58,362 nt of DNA, taken from a bacterium. Its GTDB lineage: Bacteria; UBP15; UBA6099; DSWB01. Each line of letters opens with the position of its first letter. The stretch's first letter is position 1. The translations under genes were made by a program, and so were the position numbers. Shown piece by piece: positions 43,195-52,339 of this stretch. The notes under the pieces are model-generated. The model searched no databases. It saw only the letters and a list, made by a program, of their open reading frames with translations, and was not told the DNA's origin. The stretch spans positions 1 through 58,362 of the forward strand of contig JAGUYV010000086.1 in NCBI GenBank assembly GCA_020061125.1. The letters run 5' to 3'.

Positions 43195-43953
43195 TTACTT
43201 CTTCATAAAATGTGTGATCAGGTCTATGGGAATCGGGAACAGGGTTGTGGAATTGTTGCTGGCGGCCACTTCCACAAGTGTCTGAAGGTAGCGAAGCTGC
43301 ATGGCCATGGGGTTCTGCGCGATTATCGCCGCAGCTTCGGACAGTTTCTGTGAGGCCTGGAGTTCGCCTTCCGCGGCGATGATCTTGGCGCGGCGCTCGC
43401 GTTCGGCCTCGGCCTGGCGGGCCATGGCGCGCTGCATGCTCTCGGGAAGTTCCGCGTCCTTGACCTCGACTGTGGAAACCTTGATGCCCCAGGGATCCGT
43501 GTGGTCGTCCACGATGGACTGTAGCTTCTGGTTGATTTTTTCGCGGTGGCTCAAAAGCTCGTCGAGTTCGCTCTGGCCCAGAACGCTGCGCAGAGTGGTC
43601 TGCGCGATTTGGGAGGTGGCGGAGATGTAATTTTCGACCGCAACGATGGCTTTTTCGGGGTCCACCACGCGGAAGTACACAACGGCGTTGACTTTGACCG
43701 GCACATTGTCGCGGGTGATGATTTCCTGCGTGGGCACATCCATGGTGATGGTGCGGATGTCCACCTTCACCATCTTGTCAATAAACGGGATCAGAATGAT
43801 GAGGCCCGGGCCGTTTTTACCGATTACGGCCTTGCTCATACGCCCAAGGCGGAAAACAATGGCGCGTTCATACTCGTTCAGCACCTTGATGGAGCCGCCC
43901 AGCACCACAAGAACGATGATGATGGGAACAATCAGTCTCATGATTTCATCCAT
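43195..43953 (-). CDS. SPFH/stomatin-like (slipin) membrane protein
   Basis: A 252-residue stomatin/prohibitin-type protein with one N-terminal membrane helix ([17 protein letters not shown]), an SPFH domain ([61 protein letters not shown]) and an Ala/Glu-rich coiled coil ([20 protein letters not shown]) leading to oligomerisation. These scaffold membrane microdomains and pair with NfeD-type proteases; here the ATG overlaps the NfeD stop by 8 bases and AAGGAGG lies upstream inside that gene. The pairing is strong evidence for function together. Confidence 0.94.
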   Translation of the reverse strand: MDEIMRLIVPIIIVLVVLGGSIKVLNEYERAIVFRLGRMSKAVIGKNGPGLIILIPFIDKMVKVDIRTITMDVPTQEIITRDNVPVKVNAVVYFRVVDPEKAIVAVENYISATSQIAQTTLRSVLGQSELDELLSHREKINQKLQSIVDDHTDPWGIKVSTVEVKDAELPESMQRAMARQAEAERERRAKIIAAEGELQASQKLSEAAAIIAQNPMAMQLRYLQTLVEVAASNNSTTLFPIPIDLITHFMKK

Positions 43954-45256
43954 TTGGAATGCCTCCTTGATTGATGGGTTTGACTATGAGTTCCATGCCC
44001 TCGAGGGCAACGACTTCCACGCTTGCGTTCTGTTCTATCACGGCACCGTCCTGGGATCGTGCGTTCCAGAGTTCGCCGTGAACGAACACCGTGCCTTCGG
44101 GGGCGAGGGGCGTGCGGGTCTTGCCGCGCAGACCGATCATGCCTTCGCCGCCCGTGGAGACTTTGCTGCGCAGGCTTTTAATCACATAGGCCAGAGCGAT
44201 GACAATAAAAACGAATGTAACGCCCGTCACGCCCGCTATGAGCCAGGGATCGATTCTCATGACTGCCTCTCCGCTATTGTACATGAACAGGGATCCGATA
44301 ACAAAGAGAGCGAGGCCGCCGATGGACAGCAGCCCGTGGCTCACGATGAAGATCTCCGCGATGAACAGCGCCACGCCGCCCACGATAAGCATGATGCCAA
44401 GATAATTTACGGGCAATACAGAAAACGCCACGAACGCCGTGACCAGGCATATCACGCCAATGACGCCGGAGATGAAAGTGCCCGGATGCGTGACTTCAAA
44501 AATCAGCGCGTACAGGCCCACGATGAAAAGAATGTACGCGATGTTGGGATGCCCGATCTTGTGCAGAAATGACTCGCGAAGGTTCATGCGCAGGCGTTTC
44601 ACCGTTGCTCCGCGGGTCTTCACGGTGACCGTGTTTTTGCCTTTTTTGAATTTCATGCCGTGCGCTTTTTCGAGCACGGATTTGATGTCCGGCGCCACGA
44701 TTTCAATGACATTGGACGACAGGGCGTCCTGGGCTGTGATGGACTCGCTTTTGCGGATGGCTTTTTCCGCGAACTCGAAATTGCGGCCCCGGCGCTCGGT
44801 GAGGGTCTTCATATAGGACACGGAGAAGTTTGTGACCTTCTCGCTCATGGTCTTGTCCATCTGTTCGCCCTGTCCCGACACCGGATGCGCGCTGCCCGTG
44901 CTGGTGTCCGGGGCCATGGCGGCCACATCCGAACACATGAGCAGAAAGAAACCCGCAGAGGTGGCGGTCGCGCCGTTCGGGTGCACAAACACAATGACCG
45001 GCATCGAGGAATTCTGCCACATGGTGCAGATGTTCTTGGTGGTTTCGAGAAGGCCGCCGGGCGTGTCCACGGTTACAAGCAGAGCGCGCGCGCCGGAATT
45101 TTCCGCGGTGAGCAGGCCGCGCTGCACGAAATCCTGCACGCCCTGGCCGATCACGCCGGTCACATCCACGCGCACCACGATATTGTCCGCGCGGGCGTCG
45201 TGAACCCACAGCGCCAGCAATGCCAGCAATAAGACTGCAATTCTCTGAATGCGCAT
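43946..45256 (-). CDS. NfeD family membrane serine protease (ClpP-like N-terminus)
   Basis: A 436-residue 'long-form' NfeD. A signal segment ([18 protein letters not shown]) is followed by a periplasmic ClpP-fold protease: [30 protein letters not shown] with Ser100 as nucleophile and SEKVTN with Lys140 as general base, the Ser-Lys dyad of archaeal PH1510. Several transmembrane helices (~230-375) and a C-terminal NfeD beta-barrel (LVGL-like [20 protein letters not shown]) complete it. PH1510-type enzymes cut the C-terminus of their partner stomatin, here encoded right after it. The start is placed at the ATG at 45256 rather than a GTG 9 bases earlier. It lies 19 bp after the TPR gene. Confidence 0.93.
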   Translation of the reverse strand: MRIQRIAVLLLALLALWVHDARADNIVVRVDVTGVIGQGVQDFVQRGLLTAENSGARALLVTVDTPGGLLETTKNICTMWQNSSMPVIVFVHPNGATATSAGFFLLMCSDVAAMAPDTSTGSAHPVSGQGEQMDKTMSEKVTNFSVSYMKTLTERRGRNFEFAEKAIRKSESITAQDALSSNVIEIVAPDIKSVLEKAHGMKFKKGKNTVTVKTRGATVKRLRMNLRESFLHKIGHPNIAYILFIVGLYALIFEVTHPGTFISGVIGVICLVTAFVAFSVLPVNYLGIMLIVGGVALFIAEIFIVSHGLLSIGGLALFVIGSLFMYNSGEAVMRIDPWLIAGVTGVTFVFIVIALAYVIKSLRSKVSTGGEGMIGLRGKTRTPLAPEGTVFVHGELWNARSQDGAVIEQNASVEVVALEGMELIVKPINQGGIPNG

Positions 45257-45275
45257 TGTTCTCACAAGGGTTCGT

Positions 45276-47828
45276 TTAATTGCCGGCGGGCCGGCGGCCA
45301 GTGTCCATGTCCGGCGAGAACCCGTCCCGCAGGAAGTCCTCGTCGTAATACGGGTAATAGTTCTGGTCCGGGAACGCGCGGTACCACCGGGAGTCGTCGC
45401 GCTGGTATCCGGGCGTGAATCCGCGCCAGTCCGGCCTGTTGTAATACCAGCCGGGGATGTCCTGGTAATGCTTGGGATATTTGTAGTACCAGCCGGATTC
45501 GTACTTGTACCAGTCCTTGTGCCACTGCTGGCCGAATTCCATGATGAGGCGGCGCTGGATTTGCGGGAATGTCATGGCCACATACTCTGTGGGGCGCGCG
45601 ACGACCAGGTGGTTCCAGGAGGGTTCGTACTGGCCGTCGAAGTATAGGGCGCGGCTGAATTCGTACTGGGCTTCCATGTCCGCGGGCATGGTGAGCACGG
45701 CGCGCTGGTAGTGCTCGATAGCGTCCTTGATGAGGCCCTTGCGCGTGTAGAGGATGCCGAGATCGCGCGCCGCGGGTTCGAAATCGGGCTGGAAGGTGAG
45801 GGCGGTCTTGTAATGCTCGACTGCGCCTCGCAGGTCGTCGTAAGTTTCGTAAGTGCGCGCGAGCATGTAGTGCGCCATCACGAATTCCGGGCGCAGGCGG
45901 ATTGCGCGCTGAAACGCGCGGATGGCCAGATCGCGCTTGCCGTCAATGAGCGTGGCCACGCCTGCAAAATAATAGATATCCGCGGATTCGGGCGCGCGGT
46001 CTATGGCTTTCTCGAACTCGCGCAGCGCCCACGCGCCCTGCTTGTTGTTCATGAAGATCAGGCCCCAGCGCGCGTAGTACCGGGCCTTCTGCGGAATGTC
46101 CAGTTCGTTGAATCCCAGGCGCGGCGGTTGGTCGTCGGGAATCTTTTCCACCCAGTCGCCGAGCTGCGCCAGTTCCACGAATGTCCCCTGCCTGTCTATG
46201 CGGTCCGTGATGAAATATGCGTCCCAGATGCGGAACCAGAACAGGCTGTTGGCAACGCAGTAAGCGGTGAGGAACTCTTCGAGGGTCGGGCCTCCGTTGA
46301 GCACGCCCGCGGTGCGCACGCCTTCGCCGCCCTTGGCCGCATCCTTGATGCGCCACACCACGCTTTCCTTGAACGACAGGTAATGCCAGTTGTTGAAATA
46401 ATTCATCACATCCCAGACTTTGACCGGGTCGAAGGAAACCGGGTCCAGGACATAAGCCGACATGTCGGGTTTCTGATCCGGGCGCAGATAATAGAACGCG
46501 CTGTTCTGCGCCAGCCATTCAAAGCCCTGTTCGCTCAACAGCACATAAAACGCGTCGGTTTCCACCCACCGGAAATGGAGCTGGTTGGCGAACAGATCCA
46601 GAAGGTTCTCCACAAATTTTTCGTCCGCGCTGTAGTTGATGGCGCGATCCTGGTTCTCCCATTCGCGGTAGAGACGGTAATCAATCACGCAGCCGCGGCC
46701 GCTGTATCTTGAAATGACCTCGCACAAATCTTTGACCGGCACCTGCTGAATATTTACGGACTGGACGAATGAGGACTCGCGCGTGAGGTGGATGTCGAAA
46801 ACGAACGAGAACCGGCGCTCGTCGTCGGCCATGTCGAAGGTGTAGATCTGGTTGTCCAGGGCGTCGTAGCTTGCGTAACCGTCGGAGAACCCGGAAAACG
46901 GCTCGGAGCTTTTCGGCTCCTTGTGAAGCCGGATGGTCACAAGCACATAGGAGCGTTTGGCCGGATCGTCCTGGTCCTGTTCCCAGTGCAAGAGAATTTC
47001 CTTGATGCCGCCGCGCCACACGGGGATGACTTCGCGCGTGGGCGTGTACCCGGGAAGATATGCGCGCAGACTCACGGAAGGCGGGTCCACGCGCTCCACG
47101 ATTTTGTACTGGAAAGGCTCGGGCGCGATGATGTCCACCCGCAGGCGCACATCGGTCTGCTGGATGATGCGCAATTTGACCTTACCCGCCGGAGACGAGG
47201 CGATGGTGAAGGTCTGGTAGCGCATTTGCTCTTCCTCGGGGTGCATCTTGAGGCGGCGGATCCAGGCCTCGACCTCGGGGCGGTCATCCGAGAAGGGCTT
47301 GAGGAAAAGGTACTGGGTGTAACTTTCGATAGCCAGGGCGTTCTGCCCCGTCATTTCGTAACAGATGCCAAGGTTATAGTGAGCGATTGCGGCCAGCGGG
47401 TCTATCTTGAGGATTTCCTGGTAAACATTGGCGGCCTGCACGAAGTCCTTTTGCTCGAAGAACTCGCGGGCCTGGTCCACAAGCTGCTCGAAAGTGACTT
47501 CCTCGATTTGCGCCACTCCCTGCTGTTCGCCGCGTTCCTTGATACATGTTTCATAGCAGTTTTCGCGGTAATCGTACTGGCATTTGTTCTTGCAGTAGAG
47601 CTTGATCTGTGAGATTTTTGCATCGGTCTTTTCGGTGTCGGTCTGCGCGCGCGCGGGCGTCTGCACGACGCAGCATGCGGCGGCCAGGAAAAACAGTAAC
47701 AGACAAAGGGCTGGCGATATGCGTGGCGCGCGATGGGAACGGTCCTGTTTTGTCACAGAAGGGTTTTTACCTTTTTTGGATAAATATGTCAAATAGTCAG
47801 CCGTTTGAATGCGCGCCCGATGTGTCAT
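45276..47828 (-). CDS. Exported TPR protein with PEGA-like and STN-like domains
   Basis: An 850-residue exported protein with a signal-type hydrophobic run (ALCLLLFFLAAACCVV) after ~40 unusual polar residues. A Cys-rich patch (YCKNKCQYDYRENCYETC) leads to TPRs (residues ~105-170), a PEGA-like beta domain (~205-300), an STN/secretin-N0-like domain (VNIQQVPVKDLCEVISRYSG) and a second set of TPRs (ARYYARWGLIFMNNKQGAWA...). The last ~85 residues are extremely Tyr/Trp-rich (WYKYESGWYYKYPKHY). The ATG overlaps the TGA of the M48-TPR gene (ATGA), so it is coupled to it; a GTG 72 bases downstream with better signal-peptide geometry is an alternative. Probably a scaffold working with the M48 peptidase; exact role unknown. 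Confidence 0.78.
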   Translation of the reverse strand: MTHRARIQTADYLTYLSKKGKNPSVTKQDRSHRAPRISPALCLLLFFLAAACCVVQTPARAQTDTEKTDAKISQIKLYCKNKCQYDYRENCYETCIKERGEQQGVAQIEEVTFEQLVDQAREFFEQKDFVQAANVYQEILKIDPLAAIAHYNLGICYEMTGQNALAIESYTQYLFLKPFSDDRPEVEAWIRRLKMHPEEEQMRYQTFTIASSPAGKVKLRIIQQTDVRLRVDIIAPEPFQYKIVERVDPPSVSLRAYLPGYTPTREVIPVWRGGIKEILLHWEQDQDDPAKRSYVLVTIRLHKEPKSSEPFSGFSDGYASYDALDNQIYTFDMADDERRFSFVFDIHLTRESSFVQSVNIQQVPVKDLCEVISRYSGRGCVIDYRLYREWENQDRAINYSADEKFVENLLDLFANQLHFRWVETDAFYVLLSEQGFEWLAQNSAFYYLRPDQKPDMSAYVLDPVSFDPVKVWDVMNYFNNWHYLSFKESVVWRIKDAAKGGEGVRTAGVLNGGPTLEEFLTAYCVANSLFWFRIWDAYFITDRIDRQGTFVELAQLGDWVEKIPDDQPPRLGFNELDIPQKARYYARWGLIFMNNKQGAWALREFEKAIDRAPESADIYYFAGVATLIDGKRDLAIRAFQRAIRLRPEFVMAHYMLARTYETYDDLRGAVEHYKTALTFQPDFEPAARDLGILYTRKGLIKDAIEHYQRAVLTMPADMEAQYEFSRALYFDGQYEPSWNHLVVARPTEYVAMTFPQIQRRLIMEFGQQWHKDWYKYESGWYYKYPKHYQDIPGWYYNRPDWRGFTPGYQRDDSRWYRAFPDQNYYPYYDEDFLRDGFSPDMDTGRRPAGN

Positions 47829-50470
47829 CCGCGCAGTTTTTCCGTGAGTTGCGCAAGTTGAGGCTGCTCTGGTTCGGCCTTCAGGGAGGCCTCGAACTCG
47901 GCCAGCGCTTCATAGAAACGGCCCTGGCTGTAGAGCAGCAGGCCCAGGTTGCGGTGCGCACGGGCCGCGGACGGCTCGTGCGCTATTGCATTCCGGTACT
48001 CTTCTTCAGCTTCCCTGGCGCGGCCCATCATGGCGAGCACGAAGCCCGCGCCCAGATGCGCATATCCGTTGTCCGGGTCCATCTGCAGCGTGGTGCGGTA
48101 TTCGTTGAGCGCGTCTTCGTATCGCTCAAGCTCCTGAAAGGTGTTGGCCCACAGGAAATGGCATTGCGGGTCCTCGGGGAATCGCTTGGACGCATTCTTG
48201 AATTCGTCCCTGGCTTCATCGTAATAACCGGAATGCTTGTAAGCCAGTCCCAGGAGCTTGTGGCTCACGGCTGTTGCGGGCTGCTCCTGCCCGCGCTTCT
48301 GGAGCAGTTCCCTGGCCGCGTCCGGATTGCCCGCCTTGATGAAATCAAAAGCCTGCGCCAGTTCCGAGCCTGAAACAAGAGGCTCATCCGCAGGCGTGGC
48401 GAGATGGGCCAGAACAGGATCGTCTCCCGCGGGTTCCAGTCGCATGGCCGGTCCATCGGACAAATGATGCCGCAGGTCCATTTCCGCGAAAGAGAGCAGA
48501 ATGGACTCACCGGCGCTGCTGTTTGCGGCCGGGAATCCGAGCAGCTTTTCGATGGTCTGCAGTCCGCCTTCTTCATTAAGGAGCGCAGCCAGATCGTCGC
48601 CGCGCTGGCGCGCGCGCGACTGGATGAGCGCGGCGTCCCCGAATCCATAGCCAAGAGCCAGGAGCCGATCCAGAGCGTTTGCGTCCAGCTTGAAGCGCCG
48701 CGCAAACATGTTTCGGAAAATGCGTTCGTCATTCGCCGAAAGCAGCAGGGTATCGAGATTCAAAGACGCCTGTCGCAGGGCGATGCCCGCGGCGTCCACC
48801 TGCTCACGGGAGCGGTCCGTGAGGGCGCGCATCTCGGTGAGGCGTCCCTTTGTCAAAGCCAGTTTGTCCGACAGCGCCATGGCGCGCATGGATCCCATGG
48901 AGTCGCCGGTGTCCTGGGTCAGCACAATGTCCCGGAGTTCCTGCATGGCGCGATCCGCGTCCTGGTACATCATGGCGGAGGTTTCCAGGGATTCGGTCAT
49001 GCCGTCGCGGATCTCGTCGAGTTTCGCATGAAAACCGTTGAGCGCCTCGGCGAGTCGTAAAGCGCTCGCGGGCATGTCTGCAGTCACGGGACCGCGGTCC
49101 AGACGGAACAGGGCGATGCGGCCGCGTTTAAGGCTTTCCTCGGCCAGCAACACCACATTGCCGCTCAATCGTTCGACTTCGGACAATTCATCCAGCAAAC
49201 CCGAGAAAACCGCGGCTGCGCCATACAACGCGTTGACGCGGTCTTCGTCATATTCGGAAATGGCGTTGGCCGTGCGCGCGTATTCCTCGACATCGCGCAT
49301 GAAGCGGGCGCTGATGTCGCTGGACTGCTCTGTTGCAGCGCCGCTGTCTTCGTGGAGCTGATTGATACGATCTTCGAGATTCATCACGGCCAGGGCCAGA
49401 GCGTCGCGCGCACGCATGGTTTCCGCGGCGTCCGCTGTGTGTGCGGCAACGGCGTCTGGCGCAGCGGGCAAGCCGCGTTCGAGCTGTTCGAGACCCGCGC
49501 GCGCGGCGGAGTTGTCGGGCTGCATGGCCAGCGCGCGGTCCAGATACTCGCGCGCCAGGCTGTACCGGCCCGTTTCCAGAGCGCAAAGGCCAAGGCCAGT
49601 GAGCGCGGGCGTGTGATCCGGCGCAGCGTTGAGCGCCGCACGGTATTTCTCCTCTGCCTGGCGGTAAAGAAAACGCGCCCGGTATGAATCCCCGATGCGC
49701 ACCAGGGGCGAGGGGTCATTGAGCGCCATCTCCGGATAGCCCGCTATGCGCATCATCCGGCTCGTGGTTTTGGGGTGGCTCATGAGCGAGACTTCCAGCT
49801 TCGAGAGATCCCCGGACCTGTGCTTGCTTTCGAGTTTCTGGAAAAATGACGCCATGGCGTGCGGGTCGTACCCGGACTTGTATGTGTACTGCACGCCGAG
49901 TTCATCGGCCTGATATTCGTCCACTCGGCTGTAGTGCAACTGGGCCATGGACAGCACCATGCCCCCGATGCGCGCCGTGGTCTCGCCCGCCTGCGCGTTC
50001 AGAATGCTCAATCCGGCGATCAGAAACGGAAGCTTTTTAATGTTCTTGGCGCCATGGTGCGCGGCCACATGTCCGACTTCGTGTCCGATGACCGCGGCCA
50101 GTTCATCATCGGATTCCACTTCCTCGAGCAAACCGCGGGTGACAAAAACGAACCCGCCCGGCGCGGCGAAAGCATTTACTTCCCCGGTGTCAAGCACATG
50201 AAACTCATACGGAATGTCCGTGCGGTGTGACAGGCCGGACAGGGATTCCCCCATGCCCTGCACGAATTCGTTCAAAAGCGGATTGTCAACGAACCCGTAT
50301 TCTTCACGCAACTGCTCTTTGGTCGCTTTGCCGAAATGCTTTTCTGTCTTCCATTCGAGTTTGTCGAGCAGCCCGGCGCGCGCTGGCGCATGCTCAAGTG
50401 CGCAGCACGCGCACATGGCCAGCGCAAGCAGCACAAGCCGATGCGCATGATATATTCCGTATTTGAACAT
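47825..50470 (-). CDS. M48 family metallopeptidase with TPR repeats (BepA-like)
   Basis: An 881-residue periplasmic peptidase. Signal peptide, then an M48 domain: HEVGH (zinc ligands His130 and His134, catalytic Glu131) and third ligand Glu185 in DEYQADELG. The middle is helical, with low-complexity heptads (~345-610). A short block (ALDRLLALGYGFGDAALIQS...EKLLGF) resembles a helical motif seen in other bacterial proteins. The last ~150 residues are TPRs (SHKLLGLAYKHSGYYDEARDEF, NLGLLLYSQGRFYEALAEFE). M48 plus TPR is the BepA plan, a protease/chaperone for outer-membrane proteins including LptD. Here an LptD-like gene lies further down the same strand. The ATG at 50470 is given; a TTG at 50476 has better spacing to GGGAG. 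Confidence 0.9.
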   Translation of the reverse strand: MFKYGIYHAHRLVLLALAMCACCALEHAPARAGLLDKLEWKTEKHFGKATKEQLREEYGFVDNPLLNEFVQGMGESLSGLSHRTDIPYEFHVLDTGEVNAFAAPGGFVFVTRGLLEEVESDDELAAVIGHEVGHVAAHHGAKNIKKLPFLIAGLSILNAQAGETTARIGGMVLSMAQLHYSRVDEYQADELGVQYTYKSGYDPHAMASFFQKLESKHRSGDLSKLEVSLMSHPKTTSRMMRIAGYPEMALNDPSPLVRIGDSYRARFLYRQAEEKYRAALNAAPDHTPALTGLGLCALETGRYSLAREYLDRALAMQPDNSAARAGLEQLERGLPAAPDAVAAHTADAAETMRARDALALAVMNLEDRINQLHEDSGAATEQSSDISARFMRDVEEYARTANAISEYDEDRVNALYGAAAVFSGLLDELSEVERLSGNVVLLAEESLKRGRIALFRLDRGPVTADMPASALRLAEALNGFHAKLDEIRDGMTESLETSAMMYQDADRAMQELRDIVLTQDTGDSMGSMRAMALSDKLALTKGRLTEMRALTDRSREQVDAAGIALRQASLNLDTLLLSANDERIFRNMFARRFKLDANALDRLLALGYGFGDAALIQSRARQRGDDLAALLNEEGGLQTIEKLLGFPAANSSAGESILLSFAEMDLRHHLSDGPAMRLEPAGDDPVLAHLATPADEPLVSGSELAQAFDFIKAGNPDAARELLQKRGQEQPATAVSHKLLGLAYKHSGYYDEARDEFKNASKRFPEDPQCHFLWANTFQELERYEDALNEYRTTLQMDPDNGYAHLGAGFVLAMMGRAREAEEEYRNAIAHEPSAARAHRNLGLLLYSQGRFYEALAEFEASLKAEPEQPQLAQLTEKLRG

Positions 50471-50601
50471 GTTCAAATATCACTCCCGGCGCAAAACGCA
50501 TTTATATTAAGATTTATTTTATACCATAGAAGAATGGCGGGCAAGCATGCGAAAATGCGCGGGCTGCGGGACGCGCCGTAGCGCCGCTCCCAGGGCGCAA
50601 A

Positions 50602-50630
50602 TTGAAAACAATGCGAATGGCTGTTATTAT
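50602..50630 (+). promoter_or_regulatory. Promoter of the precorrin-2 dehydrogenase/hemC genes
   Basis: TTGAAA (50602-50607), 17 bp, TATTAT (50625-50630). The predicted transcription start is about base 50637, only about three bases before the ATG at 50640, which also lacks a Shine-Dalgarno sequence: a possibly leaderless mRNA. The gap back to the M48 gene is otherwise A+T-rich and without a gene. Confidence 0.6.
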
Positions 50631-50639
50631 TAGTCCGTT

Positions 50640-51281
50640 ATGCTGTATCCCGTGTTTCTTGACGTGAGAGCGCGCAAGTGCGTAGTAGTGGGCGGCGGCG
50701 AAATCGCCGCGCGCAAGGCCGAGGCTTTGCTGGACGCCGGCGCTGCCGTGACCGTAATCAGCCCGGAATTCTGCCAGGATCTGGAAGAGCACGCCGCCGC
50801 GGGCCGGATTGCCTGCATCCGGACGCCGTATCGCGAGGATGCGCTCGACGACGCTTTTGTTGCCGTGGCCGCCACCGACGACGAGGCCGTGAACACGCGC
50901 GTGAATCGCGACTGCCGCGCGCGGAACATCATCGTCAATGTGGTGGATGTGCCCGAGCTGTGCGATTTCCATGTTCCGTCCATCATCCGCAGCGGGGACA
51001 TCACCGTGGCCATCGGAACCGGAGGCAAAAGCCCGGCCCTGTCTCGGCACCTGCGCCTCATGCTACAGGACAAGATCGGCCCGGAGTACGGGCAACTGCT
51101 CGACATCCTCGGCGCTCTGCGCGACACGGTCAAGGAAAAAGTGCCGGGCCAGAAACGCCGCCACGCGCTCTGGCTCAAGCTCATTGATTCCGGCATTCTG
51201 GATGAGCTGCGCGCCGGGCGCGTCCAGTCTGCGGAACAGATGGCGAAACATATTGTGGAACAGGAGATTTCCCAAGAGTGA
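50640..51281 (+). CDS. Precorrin-2 dehydrogenase / sirohydrochlorin ferrochelatase-type (CysG N-terminal/Met8p)
   Basis: A 213-residue protein matching the N-terminal half of CysG or yeast Met8p: NAD-dependent oxidation of precorrin-2 to sirohydrochlorin, in some members also iron insertion to give siroheme. The Rossmann motif VVVGGGEIAARKAEALLDAG, Asp in AVAATDDEAVN, INVVDVPELCDFHVPSII and TGGKSPALSRHLR are family hallmarks. The uroporphyrinogen methyltransferase half of CysG is missing and must be encoded elsewhere. The TGA overlaps the GTG start of hemC (GTGA), so the two are translated together. Confidence 0.94.
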   Translation: MLYPVFLDVRARKCVVVGGGEIAARKAEALLDAGAAVTVISPEFCQDLEEHAAAGRIACIRTPYREDALDDAFVAVAATDDEAVNTRVNRDCRARNIIVNVVDVPELCDFHVPSIIRSGDITVAIGTGGKSPALSRHLRLMLQDKIGPEYGQLLDILGALRDTVKEKVPGQKRRHALWLKLIDSGILDELRAGRVQSAEQMAKHIVEQEISQE

Positions 51282-52195
51282 GCGGTGATACATTAATCGT
51301 GGGAACCCGCGGCAGTCAGCTCGCCATGGTGCAGACCGAGCGCGCCGTGGCCGAACTCAAGGCCGCCAATCCCGCCCTGACATTCACAATCCATGAAGTG
51401 ACCACATCCGGCGACAAGGACCAGACGAGTTTTCTGTCCACATTGCGCAATACGCAGTTTTTCACCAAGGAACTGGACGACGCGCTTCTGTCCGGTGAAA
51501 TTGACCTGGCCGTGCACAGTCTCAAGGATGTGGTTCTGGAAATGCCTGACGGAATCGCGCTGGCGGCCACTCTCAAACGCGACGAACACCGCGACGCGCT
51601 GGTCACACCCGGCGGACGCAGCCTCGTGGAACTGCCCCCCAACGCCACACTCGGAACGGGCAGCGTGCGCCGCCGCGCGTTCCTGCGGCGTGTGCGCCCC
51701 GACATTCAGTTCGCGGAAATCCGGGGCAATCTCAACACGCGCATGCGCAAGCTCGACGAGGGACAGTACCATGGCATCGTGCTGGCCGCTTGCGGGCTTC
51801 AGCGCCTGGGCTGGGACCACCGCATTGCTGAACTGCTGCCCGTGGAGACCATTCTTCCCGCGGCGGGGCAGGGCGCTATCGCCGTGACCGTGCGCGACGG
51901 GGACACCCTTGCCGCGGACGCCGTCAGCGCCATCAATCATAAACCCACATACATGCGGACTCACGCGGAACGCCTGTTTCTTGGCGCATTGACCGCAAGC
52001 TGCCGGTTCCCCCTCGGGGTGCTCGCCACCTTGCACGGAAATGACATGACAATCACCGCCGCAGCCTGGAGCCAGAACGCAGAAGACGGGATCCAGAAAA
52101 CCGTGACCGGCCCGGCTTCGGGCTACATGGAGCTGGCTGCGGGACTCGCGGAATTTTTCAAGGCCAACGGCGTGGACAGTCTTGTTTCCGAGTAA
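51278..52195 (+). CDS. hemC: Hydroxymethylbilane synthase (porphobilinogen deaminase)
   Basis: A 305-residue HemC polymerising four porphobilinogens to hydroxymethylbilane, the shared precursor of heme, siroheme and cobalamin. GTRGSQLAMVQT opens the fold; SGDKDQTSFLS, FTKELDDALLSGEIDLAVHS, SLKDV, GTGSVRRRAFL and RGNLNTRMRKLDEG line the active site; LTASCRFPLG holds the cysteine that carries the dipyrromethane cofactor. Starts at a GTG overlapping the previous stop; AGGAG lies 11 bases before. The neighbouring hemA, hemB and hemD are not in the window. Feeds the B12 pathway used by the mutase and radical SAM protein. Confidence 0.96.
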   Translation: MSGDTLIVGTRGSQLAMVQTERAVAELKAANPALTFTIHEVTTSGDKDQTSFLSTLRNTQFFTKELDDALLSGEIDLAVHSLKDVVLEMPDGIALAATLKRDEHRDALVTPGGRSLVELPPNATLGTGSVRRRAFLRRVRPDIQFAEIRGNLNTRMRKLDEGQYHGIVLAACGLQRLGWDHRIAELLPVETILPAAGQGAIAVTVRDGDTLAADAVSAINHKPTYMRTHAERLFLGALTASCRFPLGVLATLHGNDMTITAAAWSQNAEDGIQKTVTGPASGYMELAAGLAEFFKANGVDSLVSE

Positions 52196-52293
52196 CCAAT
52201 GTGACCGGTGTTTCAAATAATCTGTGACTAAAAAGCAGATCTTCATTGCCGTGCGCATTTATTGCATCGCGCAGGGCCAAAGCCATGTGTATA

Positions 52294-52302
52294 TGCTATA
52301 AT
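52294..52302 (+). promoter_or_regulatory. Candidate extended -10 promoter of the NtrC-like gene
   Basis: TGCTATAAT: a perfect -10 box (52297-52302) preceded by TG one base upstream, the extended -10 form that needs no good -35 box. 37 bases before the ATG at 52340. Confidence 0.55.
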
Positions 52303-52339
52303 ACAGTGTCAAAAAACATGAGGGTGGCGGATCATATCC

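Noticed and set aside
52196-52339. Sigma-54 (-24/-12) promoter for the NtrC-like gene
   Set aside because: No GG-N10-GC box with the right context was seen; an extended -10 vegetative box fits better.
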